Origin: an uncultured Pseudoflavonifractor sp.
GTDB lineage: Bacteria > Bacillota > Clostridia > Oscillospirales > Oscillospiraceae
Assembly: GCF_944387805.1 (NCBI RefSeq)
Contig: NZ_CALXGI010000018.1
Location: forward strand, 1 to 44,047
Length of the DNA stretch: 44,047 bases
Direction: 5' to 3'
Shown: positions 1-8,062 of the stretch, piece after piece
How the letters are laid out: every line of letters starts with the position of its first letter
How positions within the stretch are numbered: position 1 is the stretch's first letter
Translations under genes and position numbers: made by a program
The notes under the pieces: generated by a model
Databases searched by the model: none
Told to the model about the DNA's origin: nothing
The model's input: the letters and a program-made list of their open reading frames with translations, nothing else

Positions 1-353
1 TCGGCCATGAAGGAGATCATGTTGGCGGTCTCCCGGACGGTCTCGCCGTGGGCGATCTGGCTCTTGCCCTCGTCCAGGTCCTGGACCTCCAGGCCCAGCA
101 GGTTGCAGGCAGAGGCGAAGGAGAAGCGGGTGCGGGTGGAGTTGTCCCGGAACAATGAGATGCCCAGGCCGGAGTCAAAGAGGCGGGTGGAGATGTTCCG
201 CTCCCGCAGGTCCCGCAGGGCGTCCGCCACCGCGAACACCCCTGCCAGCTCCTGGCCGGTCTTGTCCCAAGTGAGGAAGAAGTCCTTCCCGTACATATTC
301 TTCAGGTCTAGCTGGCTCAGCTCCCGGATGATTTCGTCAAACTGTGCGCTCAT
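1..353 (-). CDS. ygeW: YgeW-type (knotted) carbamoyltransferase, partial
   Basis: The N-terminal ~117 residues are present and the rest runs off the left edge. The start is the ATG at 353, with a GAGGAGG ribosome site about 8 nt upstream. The carbamoyl-phosphate loop of the ATCase/OTCase superfamily is visible (FRDNSTRTRFS), followed by GLEVQDLDEGKSQIAHGET, which matches my recollection of the YgeW subfamily. YgeW belongs to the widespread anaerobic purine/urate catabolic cluster, where it is thought to act on ureido intermediates to yield carbamoyl phosphate for ATP. That role is family knowledge plus inference; the sequence shows only the fold and motif. It is divergent from the regulator at 708, which suggests shared control. 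Confidence 0.85.
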   Translation of the reverse strand, partial: MSAQFDEIIRELSQLDLKNMYGKDFFLTWDKTGQELAGVFAVADALRDLRERNISTRLFDSGLGISLFRDNSTRTRFSFASACNLLGLEVQDLDEGKSQIAHGETVRETANMISFMA

Positions 354-390
354 GCTTTATATCCTCCTCGGCACGAATTTTTCTGACATA

Positions 391-418
391 AGCATAGCAT
401 CTCCCCGGCCGGAATCAA
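391..418 (-). promoter_or_regulatory. Promoter of ygeW
   Basis: On the minus strand TTGATT (418-413) and TATGCT (396-391) are 16 bp apart. The -10 is extended (TGCTATGCT). The same extended -10 string occurs upstream of yqeC near 12068-12076. Confidence 0.55.
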
Positions 419-502
419 CCGGTTTTTTGTAAACAATTTGCTGTGCAAAACCATAGCAAAAGGCGCTTTGCCCGGTGGGGCCCATATGCGCATAAGTTTT
501 GC

Positions 503-545
503 GCGCCGCAGGCCTCCGCCTGGTTTCACGGCGCGCCTGCGGCGC
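503..545. repeat. Large GC-rich inverted repeat in a divergent intergenic region
   Basis: Perfect 11-bp arms GCGCCGCAGGC (503-513) and GCCTGCGGCGC (535-545) flank a 21-nt centre. The repeat lies between ygeW and the regulator, so a simple terminator role is not expected, although a T-rich run follows on the plus strand. The rest of 354-707 holds the two divergent promoters and no gene that I can support. Confidence 0.6.
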
Positions 546-604
546 ATGGAGTTTCCCGTCCTTTTCTTTTTTTCAGGGAGGCTGTCAGTTTTTTTGTTTT
601 CGCC

Positions 605-632
605 TTGATTTCTCCCCCCGCTGTGATATGAT
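605..632 (+). promoter_or_regulatory. Promoter of YheO-like regulator
   Basis: TTGATT (605-610) and TATGAT (627-632) are separated by 16 bp, about 75 bp before the start codon. Confidence 0.5.
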
Positions 633-707
633 GAAAGAAACTGCTCCGCCGGGCGGGATTTTTCCCACTTTCCCGGCGTACATCTTCAGAAAGGAGCCTC
701 TTTCCCC

Positions 708-1340
708 ATGCTCAGTGAAGAACGCCTCTCTCTCCTGCGGCAGATTGCCCACGGCCTGGCCGTCCAGTTCGGGCCCTGCTGCGAGGTGCTCATCCACGAC
801 CTGACCGACGGCCCGGAGCACACGGTGGTCCACATTGAAAACGGCCACGTGTCCGGCCGGGCCCTGGGGGACGGTCCGTCCCACGTGGTGCTGGAGTCCC
901 TCAAGGGCGGGCAGCAGGAGGACCACCTGGCCTACCTGACCCGCACCCCCGACGGCAAGGTGCTCAAATCCTCCACGTTGTTCATCCGGGATTCCTCCGG
1001 CAGGCCGGAGGCCATCTTCTCCATCAACTACGACATCTCCGCCCTCCTCACCGTGGAGCAGGCCCTGCGCCCCCTGGTCTCCCCCAGGGAGGCCCCCACC
1101 AGGGAGCCGGAGCGCATTACCCGCAGCGTGTCCGACCTGCTGGACGACCTGCTGCGGGAGTCGGTGGAGCTGGTGGGCAAGCCGGTGGCCCTCATGGACC
1201 GGGAGGACAAAATCCGGGCCATCCGCTTCCTCAACGACGCGGGCGCCCTGCTCATCACCAAGTCGGGCGACAAGATCGCCACCTTCTTCGGCATCTCCAA
1301 GTACACCCTGTACAGCTACCTGGACGACAAGAACGGCTGA
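708..1340 (+). CDS. YheO-type PAS/HTH transcriptional regulator
   Basis: 210 aa. The N-terminal ~120 residues resemble the YheO PAS-like sensor domain (GPCCEVLIHDL near the start, then IENGHVSGR, and IFSINYDIS near residue 110). The C-terminal end (DDAGALLITKSGDKIATFFGIS and onward) fits the HTH_22 DNA-binding domain paired with it in this family; DauR is a characterised relative. An AAAGGAG site lies upstream of the ATG. The gene sits between ygeW (divergent) and the PLP enzyme at 1390 (same strand, 49-bp gap), so it is the probable local regulator of the catabolic cluster. The ligand is unknown; a purine or ureide intermediate is only an inference from context. Confidence 0.85.
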   Translation: MLSEERLSLLRQIAHGLAVQFGPCCEVLIHDLTDGPEHTVVHIENGHVSGRALGDGPSHVVLESLKGGQQEDHLAYLTRTPDGKVLKSSTLFIRDSSGRPEAIFSINYDISALLTVEQALRPLVSPREAPTREPERITRSVSDLLDDLLRESVELVGKPVALMDREDKIRAIRFLNDAGALLITKSGDKIATFFGISKYTLYSYLDDKNG

Positions 1341-1389
1341 GTCCGTCCCGCCGTCCCCCAGAAACAGACATAAAAAAGGAGGCACCGCC

Positions 1390-2859
1390 ATGATTGACCT
1401 GACCATCCGCCCTGAAGCGCTGGAGCGCAACCTGCGCAACGCCCGGGAAAACAACATCCTCATCCCCACCTTCCGGCAGATGAAGCACCCCGACTCCATG
1501 CCGGACAAGGTAAAGGAGGGGCTCAAGTCCGTGGGACTGTGGGACGTGAACCCCCTGAACCTGTTCCGCATCACCTGGAAGAACGAGGCCAAGGAGTACG
1601 GCGGCCTGTTCCAGCATGTGCCCAACTACGTGGAGCTGCCCCCTTCCCTCACCGGCGTACCCTGCCGCATTGTGGCCATGGCGGGCAAGTGGTTCCCCAC
1701 CGGCTGCCACAAGGTGGGCGCCTCCTTCGGCTGTCTGGCCCCCCGGCTGGTCACCGGCCAGTTCGACGTGACCCGCCACCGGGCGGTCTGGCCCTCCACC
1801 GGCAACTACTGCCGGGGCGGCGCCTTCAACTCCAAGCTGCTGGGCGCCCGTGGCGTGGCCATCCTGCCCGCCGGCATGAGCCGGGAGCGGTTTGACTGGC
1901 TGGAGTCCATCGGCGCGGAGGTCATCGCCACCCCCGGCTGCGAGAGCAACGTGAAGGAGATTTTTGACAAGACCAACGAGCTGCGGCAGGACCCGGGCTG
2001 CATGATCTTCAACCAGTTTGAGGAGATGGGCAACCACCTGTGGCACTATCAGGTCACCGGCGAGGCCCTGTCCGCCCTGTTTGAGGGCATCAAGCGGCCC
2101 GGCGACCGGCTTGCCGGCGCCTGCTTCACCAGCGGCAGCGCGGGCACCATCGGCTGCGGGGACTATCTCAAGGAGGTCTACCCCGGCATGAAGCTGGCGG
2201 TGGGCGAGGCCCTCCAGTGCCCCACCATCCTGAACAACGGCTTTGGCGACCACCGCATTGAGGGCATCGGCGACAAGCACATCCCCTGGATTCACAACGT
2301 GAAGAACACCGACATGGTCATCGACATTGACGACGAGGACGCCCTGCGGCTGCTGCGGCTCTTTGCCGAGGAGGAGGGCCTGCGGTATCTGGCCGAGGAG
2401 GCCGGTGTGGACGCCGAGACCCTGGAGAAGCTGTCCTGGCTGGGCATCAGCGGCATTGCCAACGTGCTCTGCTGCGTGAAGATGGCCAGGTACTACGAGT
2501 TCACCGCCCGGGACGTGGTGGTGACGGTGCTCACAGACTCGGCATCCATGTACGGCTCCCGGGTGGCCGAGCTGGCCGAGCAGTACGGCCCCTACGACCG
2601 CCGTGCCGCCGCCATCGACCACCGCCTCCACCTGCTGGGCCTCAGGACCGACGCCATGGCCGAGCTGAACTACTGCGACCGCAGGCGGGTTCACAACCTG
2701 AAGTACTACACCTGGGTGGAGCAGCAGGGCCGCACGGCGGCGGAGCTGGACGAGCTGTGGTACGGCGACGAGTGGGAGAAGGTCCACGCCCAGGTGGGCG
2801 AGCTGGACGCCCTCATTGACCAGTTCAACACCGCCTCCGGCGTACTTAATCAGCTGTGA
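1390..2859 (+). CDS. Fold-type II PLP-dependent lyase (cysteine synthase-like), function unassigned
   Basis: 489 aa, longer than cysteine synthase (~310) or diaminopropionate ammonia-lyase (~400). The probable Schiff-base lysine is Lys108 in TGCHKVGAS. An asparagine loop STGN is at ~136-139 and a glycine-rich phosphate cradle SGSAGTIG at ~248-255, all fold-type II features. An AAAAGGAGG site precedes the ATG. It follows the YheO-like regulator and lies near ygeW and the hydantoinase, so a role in breaking down a purine- or ureide-derived amino acid (for example a diaminopropionate-like compound) is plausible. I cannot match it to YgeX itself. A mosaic repeat begins shortly after its stop codon. 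Confidence 0.75.
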   Translation: MIDLTIRPEALERNLRNARENNILIPTFRQMKHPDSMPDKVKEGLKSVGLWDVNPLNLFRITWKNEAKEYGGLFQHVPNYVELPPSLTGVPCRIVAMAGKWFPTGCHKVGASFGCLAPRLVTGQFDVTRHRAVWPSTGNYCRGGAFNSKLLGARGVAILPAGMSRERFDWLESIGAEVIATPGCESNVKEIFDKTNELRQDPGCMIFNQFEEMGNHLWHYQVTGEALSALFEGIKRPGDRLAGACFTSGSAGTIGCGDYLKEVYPGMKLAVGEALQCPTILNNGFGDHRIEGIGDKHIPWIHNVKNTDMVIDIDDEDALRLLRLFAEEEGLRYLAEEAGVDAETLEKLSWLGISGIANVLCCVKMARYYEFTARDVVVTVLTDSASMYGSRVAELAEQYGPYDRRAAAIDHRLHLLGLRTDAMAELNYCDRRRVHNLKYYTWVEQQGRTAAELDELWYGDEWEKVHAQVGELDALIDQFNTASGVLNQL

Positions 2860-2900
2860 GATAAATTGGCCCTCCCCCCGGGGAAAATGGCTGGTCTCCC

Positions 2901-3300
2901 AGGGCCCCCACGGAAGGCGGTACGCCTTTCGTGGGGAGAGGACGAGCAGCGAAGTGAGCGAGGCCTGCCGCTTGCGGCGGGCTGAGCGATACGCAGCTTG
3001 CGAGGACGAGGGTCTCCGACGGCCTACTTTCCAGCGAGGGAAAGTAGGCAAAGCTCGCCATGGGGCAACAGGCGCGGAGGGCCCTGTTAGGGCCAAACGC
3101 GCCCGTTTCCCCCTGGTACCCCCTTTCGGAGACGCGTCCTGCGGCGGTGGGGTTCAAGTAGCCACCGAACCTGAAAGCAGTTGCTTGCCGATTCAGTGCC
3201 CTGTGTACCGTTCCACCTCTGCCCGAGCAGCGTTACCCACCCAAACTTGTAAGTAGTTTCAATTCAATTACCTTTCTCAATGCCGCACACAGTCTCTGCG
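2901..3300 (+). repeat. Mosaic intergenic repeat, copy A
   Basis: This fills the gap between the two PLP genes. Modules in order: hairpin HP1 (2906-2936, CCCCACGG..., followed by GAGAGGACGAGC); hairpin HP2 (3022-3049, GCCTACTTTCC / GGAAAGTAGGC); hairpin HP3 (3080-3094, GGCCCT-gtt-AGGGCC); a conserved block AAACGCGCCCGTTTCCCC; and a ~130-bp tail ending CAATGCCGCAC...GTCTCTGCG. It reads in the direction of the preceding gene. Related copies are at 19470, 25355, 35415 and 39628. I do not recognise the family and see no transposase. Confidence 0.85.
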
Positions 3301-3383
3301 TTTTGTTCTCGTCTCTGCCCGAACACTCTTTTCGCTCTTTTTTCATAGTTTCAACTCTTTTGCAGCCGAAAGGAGTAATTTTT

Positions 3384-4625
3384 ATGATGAAAAACGTCCG
3401 CTGCGCCAAATGCGTCCGCTGCGGCAGGGAGTACGAGGCCGTGCCCGGCCTGACCACCTGCGCGTGCGGCGGAATTCTGGATATTGAGTACAATTACGAC
3501 TATATTCGCTCGGTTTTCTCCCCAAATTCCCTGGCTGACTGCACCGATTGGTCCATGTGGCGGTACCGTCCGTTTCTGCCCGTGGAGCCCGACTCTCCCC
3601 CGCCGCCCCTGCGGGTGGGCTGGTCCCCCCTGTACCGGGCGGACCGGTTGGCGCAAGCAATTGGCCTTTACAGGCTTTTCCTCAAAGACGACGGTCTCAA
3701 CCCCACCGCCTCTCTGAAGGACCGGGCCTCGGCCATGGCGGTTGTCAAGGCCCGTGAGGCGGGGGCGGACACCATCGCCTGCTCCTCCACCGGCAACGCC
3801 GCCTCCTCCCTGGCGGGGAACGCGGCGGCGGCTGGCCTGGTCAGCTACATCTTTGTCCCCTCCCGTGCCCCCAGAGGCAAGGTGGCCCAGCTGCAAATCT
3901 TTGGGGCCACCGTTATCAGTGTGGACGGCAGCTATGAGGACACCTTTGCCCTGTCCAAGGCCGCCATTGAGCGCTGGGGCTGGTATAACCGCAACGCCGC
4001 CATCAACCCCTACCTGTCCGAGGGCAAAAAGACGGTGACTTTGGAAATTATGGAGCAGCTCCACTGGCAGGTGCCCGACTATGTGGCATTGTCCGTGGGG
4101 GACGGCTGCACCATCGCCGGCGCGTGGAAGGGCTTGAAGGACCTGTATGCCGCCGGATTCATCGACCGTCTGCCCAAGCTCATCTCGGTTCAGGCCGAGG
4201 GCTGCTGCCCCCTGAACCGCTCCCTCCAGACCGGGGAGCCCTGGCAGCCCATGGAGGAGAACACCCTGGCCGACTCCATTGCCGTGGGCGTACCCCGCAA
4301 CGCGGACAAAGCTCTGGCCGCCGTAAGAGAGAGCGGCGGCGTGGCGGTCAACGTGTCCGACGAGGAGATTCTGGCCGCCATGCGGCTCATCGGCCGCACC
4401 TGCGGCGTGTTTGGCGAGCCCGCCGGGGTCACCGGCACGGCGGGCGTGAAAAAGGCGGTGGAGCTGGGGCTCATCGACCCGGCGTCCACGGTGATCAGCG
4501 TGGTCACCGGCAACGGCCTGAAGGACGCGGCCAACGGTATCAAGGCCGCCGGTGAGCCCATGGTGGTGAAGCCGGACATGGCCGACCTGCTGTCCGCCTT
4601 TGAGGCGCGGAATATCCATCCCTGA
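3384..4625 (+). CDS. Threonine synthase-like PLP enzyme
   Basis: 413 aa. The ATG at 3384 (ATGATGAAA) has AAAGGAG about 8 nt before it; an upstream in-frame ATG at 3303 lies in repeat-derived sequence and lacks a site. A zinc ribbon opens the protein (Cys7, Cys10, Cys13, and CxC at ~26-28). The PLP lysine is Lys112 in PTASLKDR, the STGN loop follows at ~134, and VTGNGLKD lies near the C terminus, all as in thrC family members. Its place just before the hydantoinase (43-bp gap) and away from thrB or hom suggests catabolic use, perhaps release of ammonia from a small amino acid. Biosynthetic threonine synthase remains possible. Confidence 0.75.
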   Translation: MMKNVRCAKCVRCGREYEAVPGLTTCACGGILDIEYNYDYIRSVFSPNSLADCTDWSMWRYRPFLPVEPDSPPPPLRVGWSPLYRADRLAQAIGLYRLFLKDDGLNPTASLKDRASAMAVVKAREAGADTIACSSTGNAASSLAGNAAAAGLVSYIFVPSRAPRGKVAQLQIFGATVISVDGSYEDTFALSKAAIERWGWYNRNAAINPYLSEGKKTVTLEIMEQLHWQVPDYVALSVGDGCTIAGAWKGLKDLYAAGFIDRLPKLISVQAEGCCPLNRSLQTGEPWQPMEENTLADSIAVGVPRNADKALAAVRESGGVAVNVSDEEILAAMRLIGRTCGVFGEPAGVTGTAGVKKAVELGLIDPASTVISVVTGNGLKDAANGIKAAGEPMVVKPDMADLLSAFEARNIHP

Positions 4626-4668
4626 ACCTAAGAGATACGCCGCCATGCGGCGGAACGGAGGTTTTATT

Positions 4669-6063
4669 ATGTCTGAGCGTACATCTACCCTCATCCGTGG
4701 GGGCACCCTCATCCTGCCCCAGGGTCCCGTGGCCGCCGACCTGCGGATTGACGGGGACAAAATCACCGCCATCGGCCCCAACCTGCCCTCTGAGGGCTGC
4801 AAGGTCATCGAGGCGGCGGGCAAGCTGGTGTTCCCCGGTTTTATCGACACCCACACCCACTTTGAGATGAACAAGGGCCTGCCCAACGAGACGGCGGACG
4901 ACTGGGTGTCCGGCACCAGAGCGGCTCTGGCGGGCGGCACCACCTGCGTGCTGGACTTTGCCGAGTCCCAGCGGGGCTGCTCCCTGGCCTCCGCCCTGGA
5001 GACCTGGCACGGACGTGCCGACGGCCGGGCCTCCTGCCACTACGGCTTCCACATGACCATCAAGGACTGGGACCCCCGCATCAAGGCCGAGCTGGCCGAC
5101 ATGACCGCCGAGGGCGTCACCTCTTACAAGATCTACCTGGCCTACGACAACCTGCGCATCACCGACGGCCAGGCTCTGGAGGTGGTGGAGGCGGTGGCCC
5201 GAGAGGGCGGCATCGTGGGCTGTCACTGCGAAAACGGCGACATGGTCACCGAGGGCATCCGTGCCCAGCGGGCGGCCGGGCACCTGACCCCGGCGGCTCA
5301 TCCCATGTCCCGTCCGCCGGTGGTGGAAGCCGAGGCAGTGAACCGGTGGCTGGCCCTGTCCGAGATGGCGGGCTACCCGGTGAACGTGGTGCACCTGTCC
5401 ACCCTGCGGGGTCTGGAGGTCATCCGGGCCGCCCGTGCGCGGGGTCAGAAGTGCTATGTGGAGAGCTGCCCCCAATACTTCCTGTTGAATGAGGATAAAT
5501 ATCTACTGCCCGGATTCGAAAGTGCCAAGTTTGTGCTGTCTCCGCCCCTTCGCAAGGAGGAGGACTGCGCCGCTCTGTGGCAGGCGCTCTCCGCCGGTGA
5601 GATTGACACCATGGGCACCGACCACTGCTCTTTCAACTTCAACGGCGTGAAAACCCTGGGCCGGGAGGACTTCTCCAGGATTCCCAACGGCATGCCCGGT
5701 GTGGAGCACCGTCCCGCCCTCATGTACACTGCCGGCGTGGCCACCGGCCGCATCACCGCCGCCCACATGGCCCGGATGCTCGCCGAGCAGCCCGCCAAGC
5801 TCTTCGGCATGTACCCCCGGAAGGGCGTGCTGGCGGTGGGCAGCGACGCCGACCTGGTCATCTGGAACCCGGAGGCCCGGTGGACCATCACCGCCGCCGA
5901 GCAGAACCAGAAGGTGGACTACACCCCCTACGAGGGCTTTGAGGCCGTGGGCCGTCCCGAGACTGTGTTCCTCTCCGGCCAGGTGGCGGCGGAGAACGGC
6001 AAGGTGGTGCTGGAGAAGGCGGGACAGTTTGTCCACAGAGGGAGCTCTCAGCTGTGGAGATAA
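4669..6063 (+). CDS. hyuA: Dihydropyrimidinase/hydantoinase-family amidohydrolase
   Basis: 464 aa, the usual length for the family. Metal ligands are visible in order: HTH in IDTHTHFEM (~63-65), the probable carbamylated lysine in TSYKIYLAYD (~149), His in CHCEN (~183), His in VVHLST (~240), and Asp in MGTDHCSFNF (~316). The ATG at 4669 follows CGGAGG. It hydrolyses cyclic amides, opening dihydropyrimidine or hydantoin rings; HyuA homologues belong to the anaerobic urate/purine cluster together with YgeW. The 3' end overlaps the GTG start of mocA by 10 bp, so the two are translationally coupled. The real substrate is not readable from sequence. Confidence 0.85.
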   Translation: MSERTSTLIRGGTLILPQGPVAADLRIDGDKITAIGPNLPSEGCKVIEAAGKLVFPGFIDTHTHFEMNKGLPNETADDWVSGTRAALAGGTTCVLDFAESQRGCSLASALETWHGRADGRASCHYGFHMTIKDWDPRIKAELADMTAEGVTSYKIYLAYDNLRITDGQALEVVEAVAREGGIVGCHCENGDMVTEGIRAQRAAGHLTPAAHPMSRPPVVEAEAVNRWLALSEMAGYPVNVVHLSTLRGLEVIRAARARGQKCYVESCPQYFLLNEDKYLLPGFESAKFVLSPPLRKEEDCAALWQALSAGEIDTMGTDHCSFNFNGVKTLGREDFSRIPNGMPGVEHRPALMYTAGVATGRITAAHMARMLAEQPAKLFGMYPRKGVLAVGSDADLVIWNPEARWTITAAEQNQKVDYTPYEGFEAVGRPETVFLSGQVAAENGKVVLEKAGQFVHRGSSQLWR

Positions 6064-6632
6064 AGGTCGCCCTTGTGCTCATGGCCTCAGGGGCCGGGCG
6101 GCGTTTCGGGGCCAACAAGCTGCTCCGGACCGTGGACGGCCTGCCCCTGGTGCGCCGGGTGATGGCCGCCTGTCCGCCTGAGCTGTTCACCCCGCCCCTG
6201 GTGGTGAGCCGCTACCCGGAAATCCTCTCCCTGGCGGAGGAGCTGGGGTACACCCCCATCTTCAACAGCGGCGCGGATGAGGGCATTTCGGCCACCGTCC
6301 GGCTGGGCACTGCCGCGGCCCAGACAGCGGGGGCCGACGGGGCCCTGTTCGCCGTTGCCGACCAGCCCTGGCTCACCCGGGCAAGTGTGGAGCGGGTAAT
6401 AGCCGCCTTTGCTTCCCACCCGGACACCATCCCGGCCCTGAGCTGGCAGGGAAAGAAGGGCAATCCCTGTCTCTTTCCCCGGGAGTTGTTCCCCGAGCTG
6501 TCCGCCCTCACCGGGGACACCGGCGGCGGCGCGGTGATTAAAGCCCATCGGGACCGGCTGCGGCTGGTGGAGGCTCACTCCCCCGCCGAGCTGCTGGACG
6601 TGGACACCCCCGCCGACCTGGAACAGCGCTGA
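6054..6632 (+). CDS. mocA: MobA/MocA-type nucleotidyltransferase for molybdenum cofactor
   Basis: 192 aa. The N-terminal signature LMASGAGRRFGANKLL is the nucleotide-binding loop of the MobA-like NTP transferase fold. FAVADQPWL near residue 100 is the metal-binding region, and GDTGGGAVI near 160 and LLDVDTPADL near the C terminus are typical. The start is GTG at 6054, inside the end of the hydantoinase gene, with GAGGGAG before it. MocA adds CMP to molybdopterin for xanthine-dehydrogenase-type hydroxylases. With xdhC, yqeB and yqeC close by, it points to a Mo hydroxylase in the same pathway, outside the window. Confidence 0.85.
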   Translation: MEIKVALVLMASGAGRRFGANKLLRTVDGLPLVRRVMAACPPELFTPPLVVSRYPEILSLAEELGYTPIFNSGADEGISATVRLGTAAAQTAGADGALFAVADQPWLTRASVERVIAAFASHPDTIPALSWQGKKGNPCLFPRELFPELSALTGDTGGGAVIKAHRDRLRLVEAHSPAELLDVDTPADLEQR

Positions 6633-6662
6633 AACCTTCAACATTTTTCTCTCTTTATGTGG

Positions 6663-6698
6663 AAAACGGCCCCGGAGCAATGGCTCCGGGGCCGTTTT
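6663..6698. terminator. Bidirectional intrinsic terminator
   Basis: A 16-bp stem (6663-6678 with 6683-6698) has an AATG loop and T or A runs on both sides. It serves the convergent mocA and glycosidase genes and slightly overlaps the glycosidase stop codon. Confidence 0.9.
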
Positions 6699-8023
6699 TA
6701 TGTCTGTGTTCCGTTGTCCAGCCTCCAGAGGAAGGCGGTACGGGCGGGGAGCAGCTGGTTTTCGCTTAGGGTGAGCTTCTCGCCGGTCTCCAGGTCGGTG
6801 GCCGGGCCGGAGCAGCCCCCCAGCCGGGCGGTATAGTCTGCGTCGTCCAGGTTGACGGCGCAGAGCACCCGCTCGCCTTCGTACTGCCGCAGGAACACCA
6901 GCTGCCGGTTGGTGATGACCACGGTCTGGTAGCCGCCGTTGTTGAGGGCCCTGCTGCCCGCCCGGGCCCTGATAAGCCCGGCGATGCGGTCGGTGAGGCC
7001 GTTCCACTCCGGCTTCTCCAGGGCGGGACGGAGGGCGCTGTCGTCCCCCCTGCCCTTGGCCCCCTGGATGCCCCACTCGCTGCCGTAGTACAGGCAGGGG
7101 ATTCCGGGCATGGCAAAGAGGACGGCGTAGCACAGGGGCAGGTCGTCGGCCCGGCGCAGATTGCTGGCCAGCCGGTTCACATCGTGGTTGTCCGCAAAGG
7201 AGAACAGGTGGCAGCCCCGGTAGAGGGTGTACTGCCCGTCGGAGAACAGGCGGTTGAGGGAGTGGTTGATTTCAAACAGGTTCTTGTCGTTGAAGCTGGA
7301 CCACAGGCCCTTGAAGCACTCGTAGTTGGTGCAGGAGTGGAGCAGGCCGTCGCCCATGATGCGGCGGTAGTCGCCGCCCAGAATCTCGCCGTAGAGGAAG
7401 AAATCGGGCTTGAGGCTGTCGCAGAAGGAGCGGATGGACCGCAGGAAGTCCTGGGACAGCAGGTAGGCCACGTCCAGCCGCAGGCCGTCCACGCCGAACT
7501 CCTCCACCCACTGGCGGATGCAGGAGAACAGGTAATCCACCACCTGGGGGTTGGACAGGTTCAGCTTCACCAGCTCATAGTGCCCCTCCCAGCCCTCGTA
7601 CCACAGGCCGTCGTTGTAGTTGCTGTTGCCCCCGAAGTTGATGTGGAACCAGTCCTTGTAGGGGCTGCCCTCCCGGTTCCGCAGCACGTCCTGGAAGGCC
7701 CAGAACCCACGTCCCACGTGGTGGAACACGCCGTCCAGCACCACCTTCATTCCACGGCGGTGCAGGTCGTCGCACACGTCCTTGAAGTCCTGGTTAGTGC
7801 CCAGGCGGCAGTCCACGGTGAGGAAATCCCGGGTGTCGTACCCGTGCCGGTCGGACTGGAACACCGGGTTGAACACCACGGCCCCCACCCCCAGCTTTTC
7901 CAGGTGGTCCCCCCAGTCCAGCACACGCCGGATGCGGGGAACGGTGACGCCGTCGTTCTCCCCGGGCGCGCCGCACATGCCCAGGGGGTAGATCTGATAA
8001 AAGGTCCGCTCATATGCCCACAT
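6698..8023 (-). CDS. GH13 alpha-amylase-family glycosidase
   Basis: 441 aa. The four GH13 regions are present: DGVFHHVG (~94-101), GLRLDVAYL with the nucleophile Asp (~175-183), FLYGEILGG with the acid Glu (~210), and FADNHDVNR with the transition-state Asp (~278). There is no signal peptide and no N-terminal carbohydrate-binding domain, so the enzyme is probably cytoplasmic, acting on maltodextrins (cyclomaltodextrinase or neopullulanase-like). GAGGAGG precedes the ATG. It is the last gene of a minus-strand run after the SLH-CAP gene (39-bp gap). Its link to the molybdenum genes upstream is not obvious. Confidence 0.85.
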   Translation of the reverse strand: MWAYERTFYQIYPLGMCGAPGENDGVTVPRIRRVLDWGDHLEKLGVGAVVFNPVFQSDRHGYDTRDFLTVDCRLGTNQDFKDVCDDLHRRGMKVVLDGVFHHVGRGFWAFQDVLRNREGSPYKDWFHINFGGNSNYNDGLWYEGWEGHYELVKLNLSNPQVVDYLFSCIRQWVEEFGVDGLRLDVAYLLSQDFLRSIRSFCDSLKPDFFLYGEILGGDYRRIMGDGLLHSCTNYECFKGLWSSFNDKNLFEINHSLNRLFSDGQYTLYRGCHLFSFADNHDVNRLASNLRRADDLPLCYAVLFAMPGIPCLYYGSEWGIQGAKGRGDDSALRPALEKPEWNGLTDRIAGLIRARAGSRALNNGGYQTVVITNRQLVFLRQYEGERVLCAVNLDDADYTARLGGCSGPATDLETGEKLTLSENQLLPARTAFLWRLDNGTQT

Positions 8024-8062
8024 TTGCTTGGTTTCCTCCTCTGAGGTCTGAATTTTGGAAGC

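Noticed and set aside
1255..3096. 613-codon open frame opposite the PLP gene
   Set aside because: Complement artefact of GC-rich codons; it crosses a repeat and a real gene with no recognisable motif.
2816..3256. Open frames running through repeat copies
   Set aside because: Similar frames appear in every copy because the repeat is GC-rich. They have no ribosome sites, and indels between copies break the frame.
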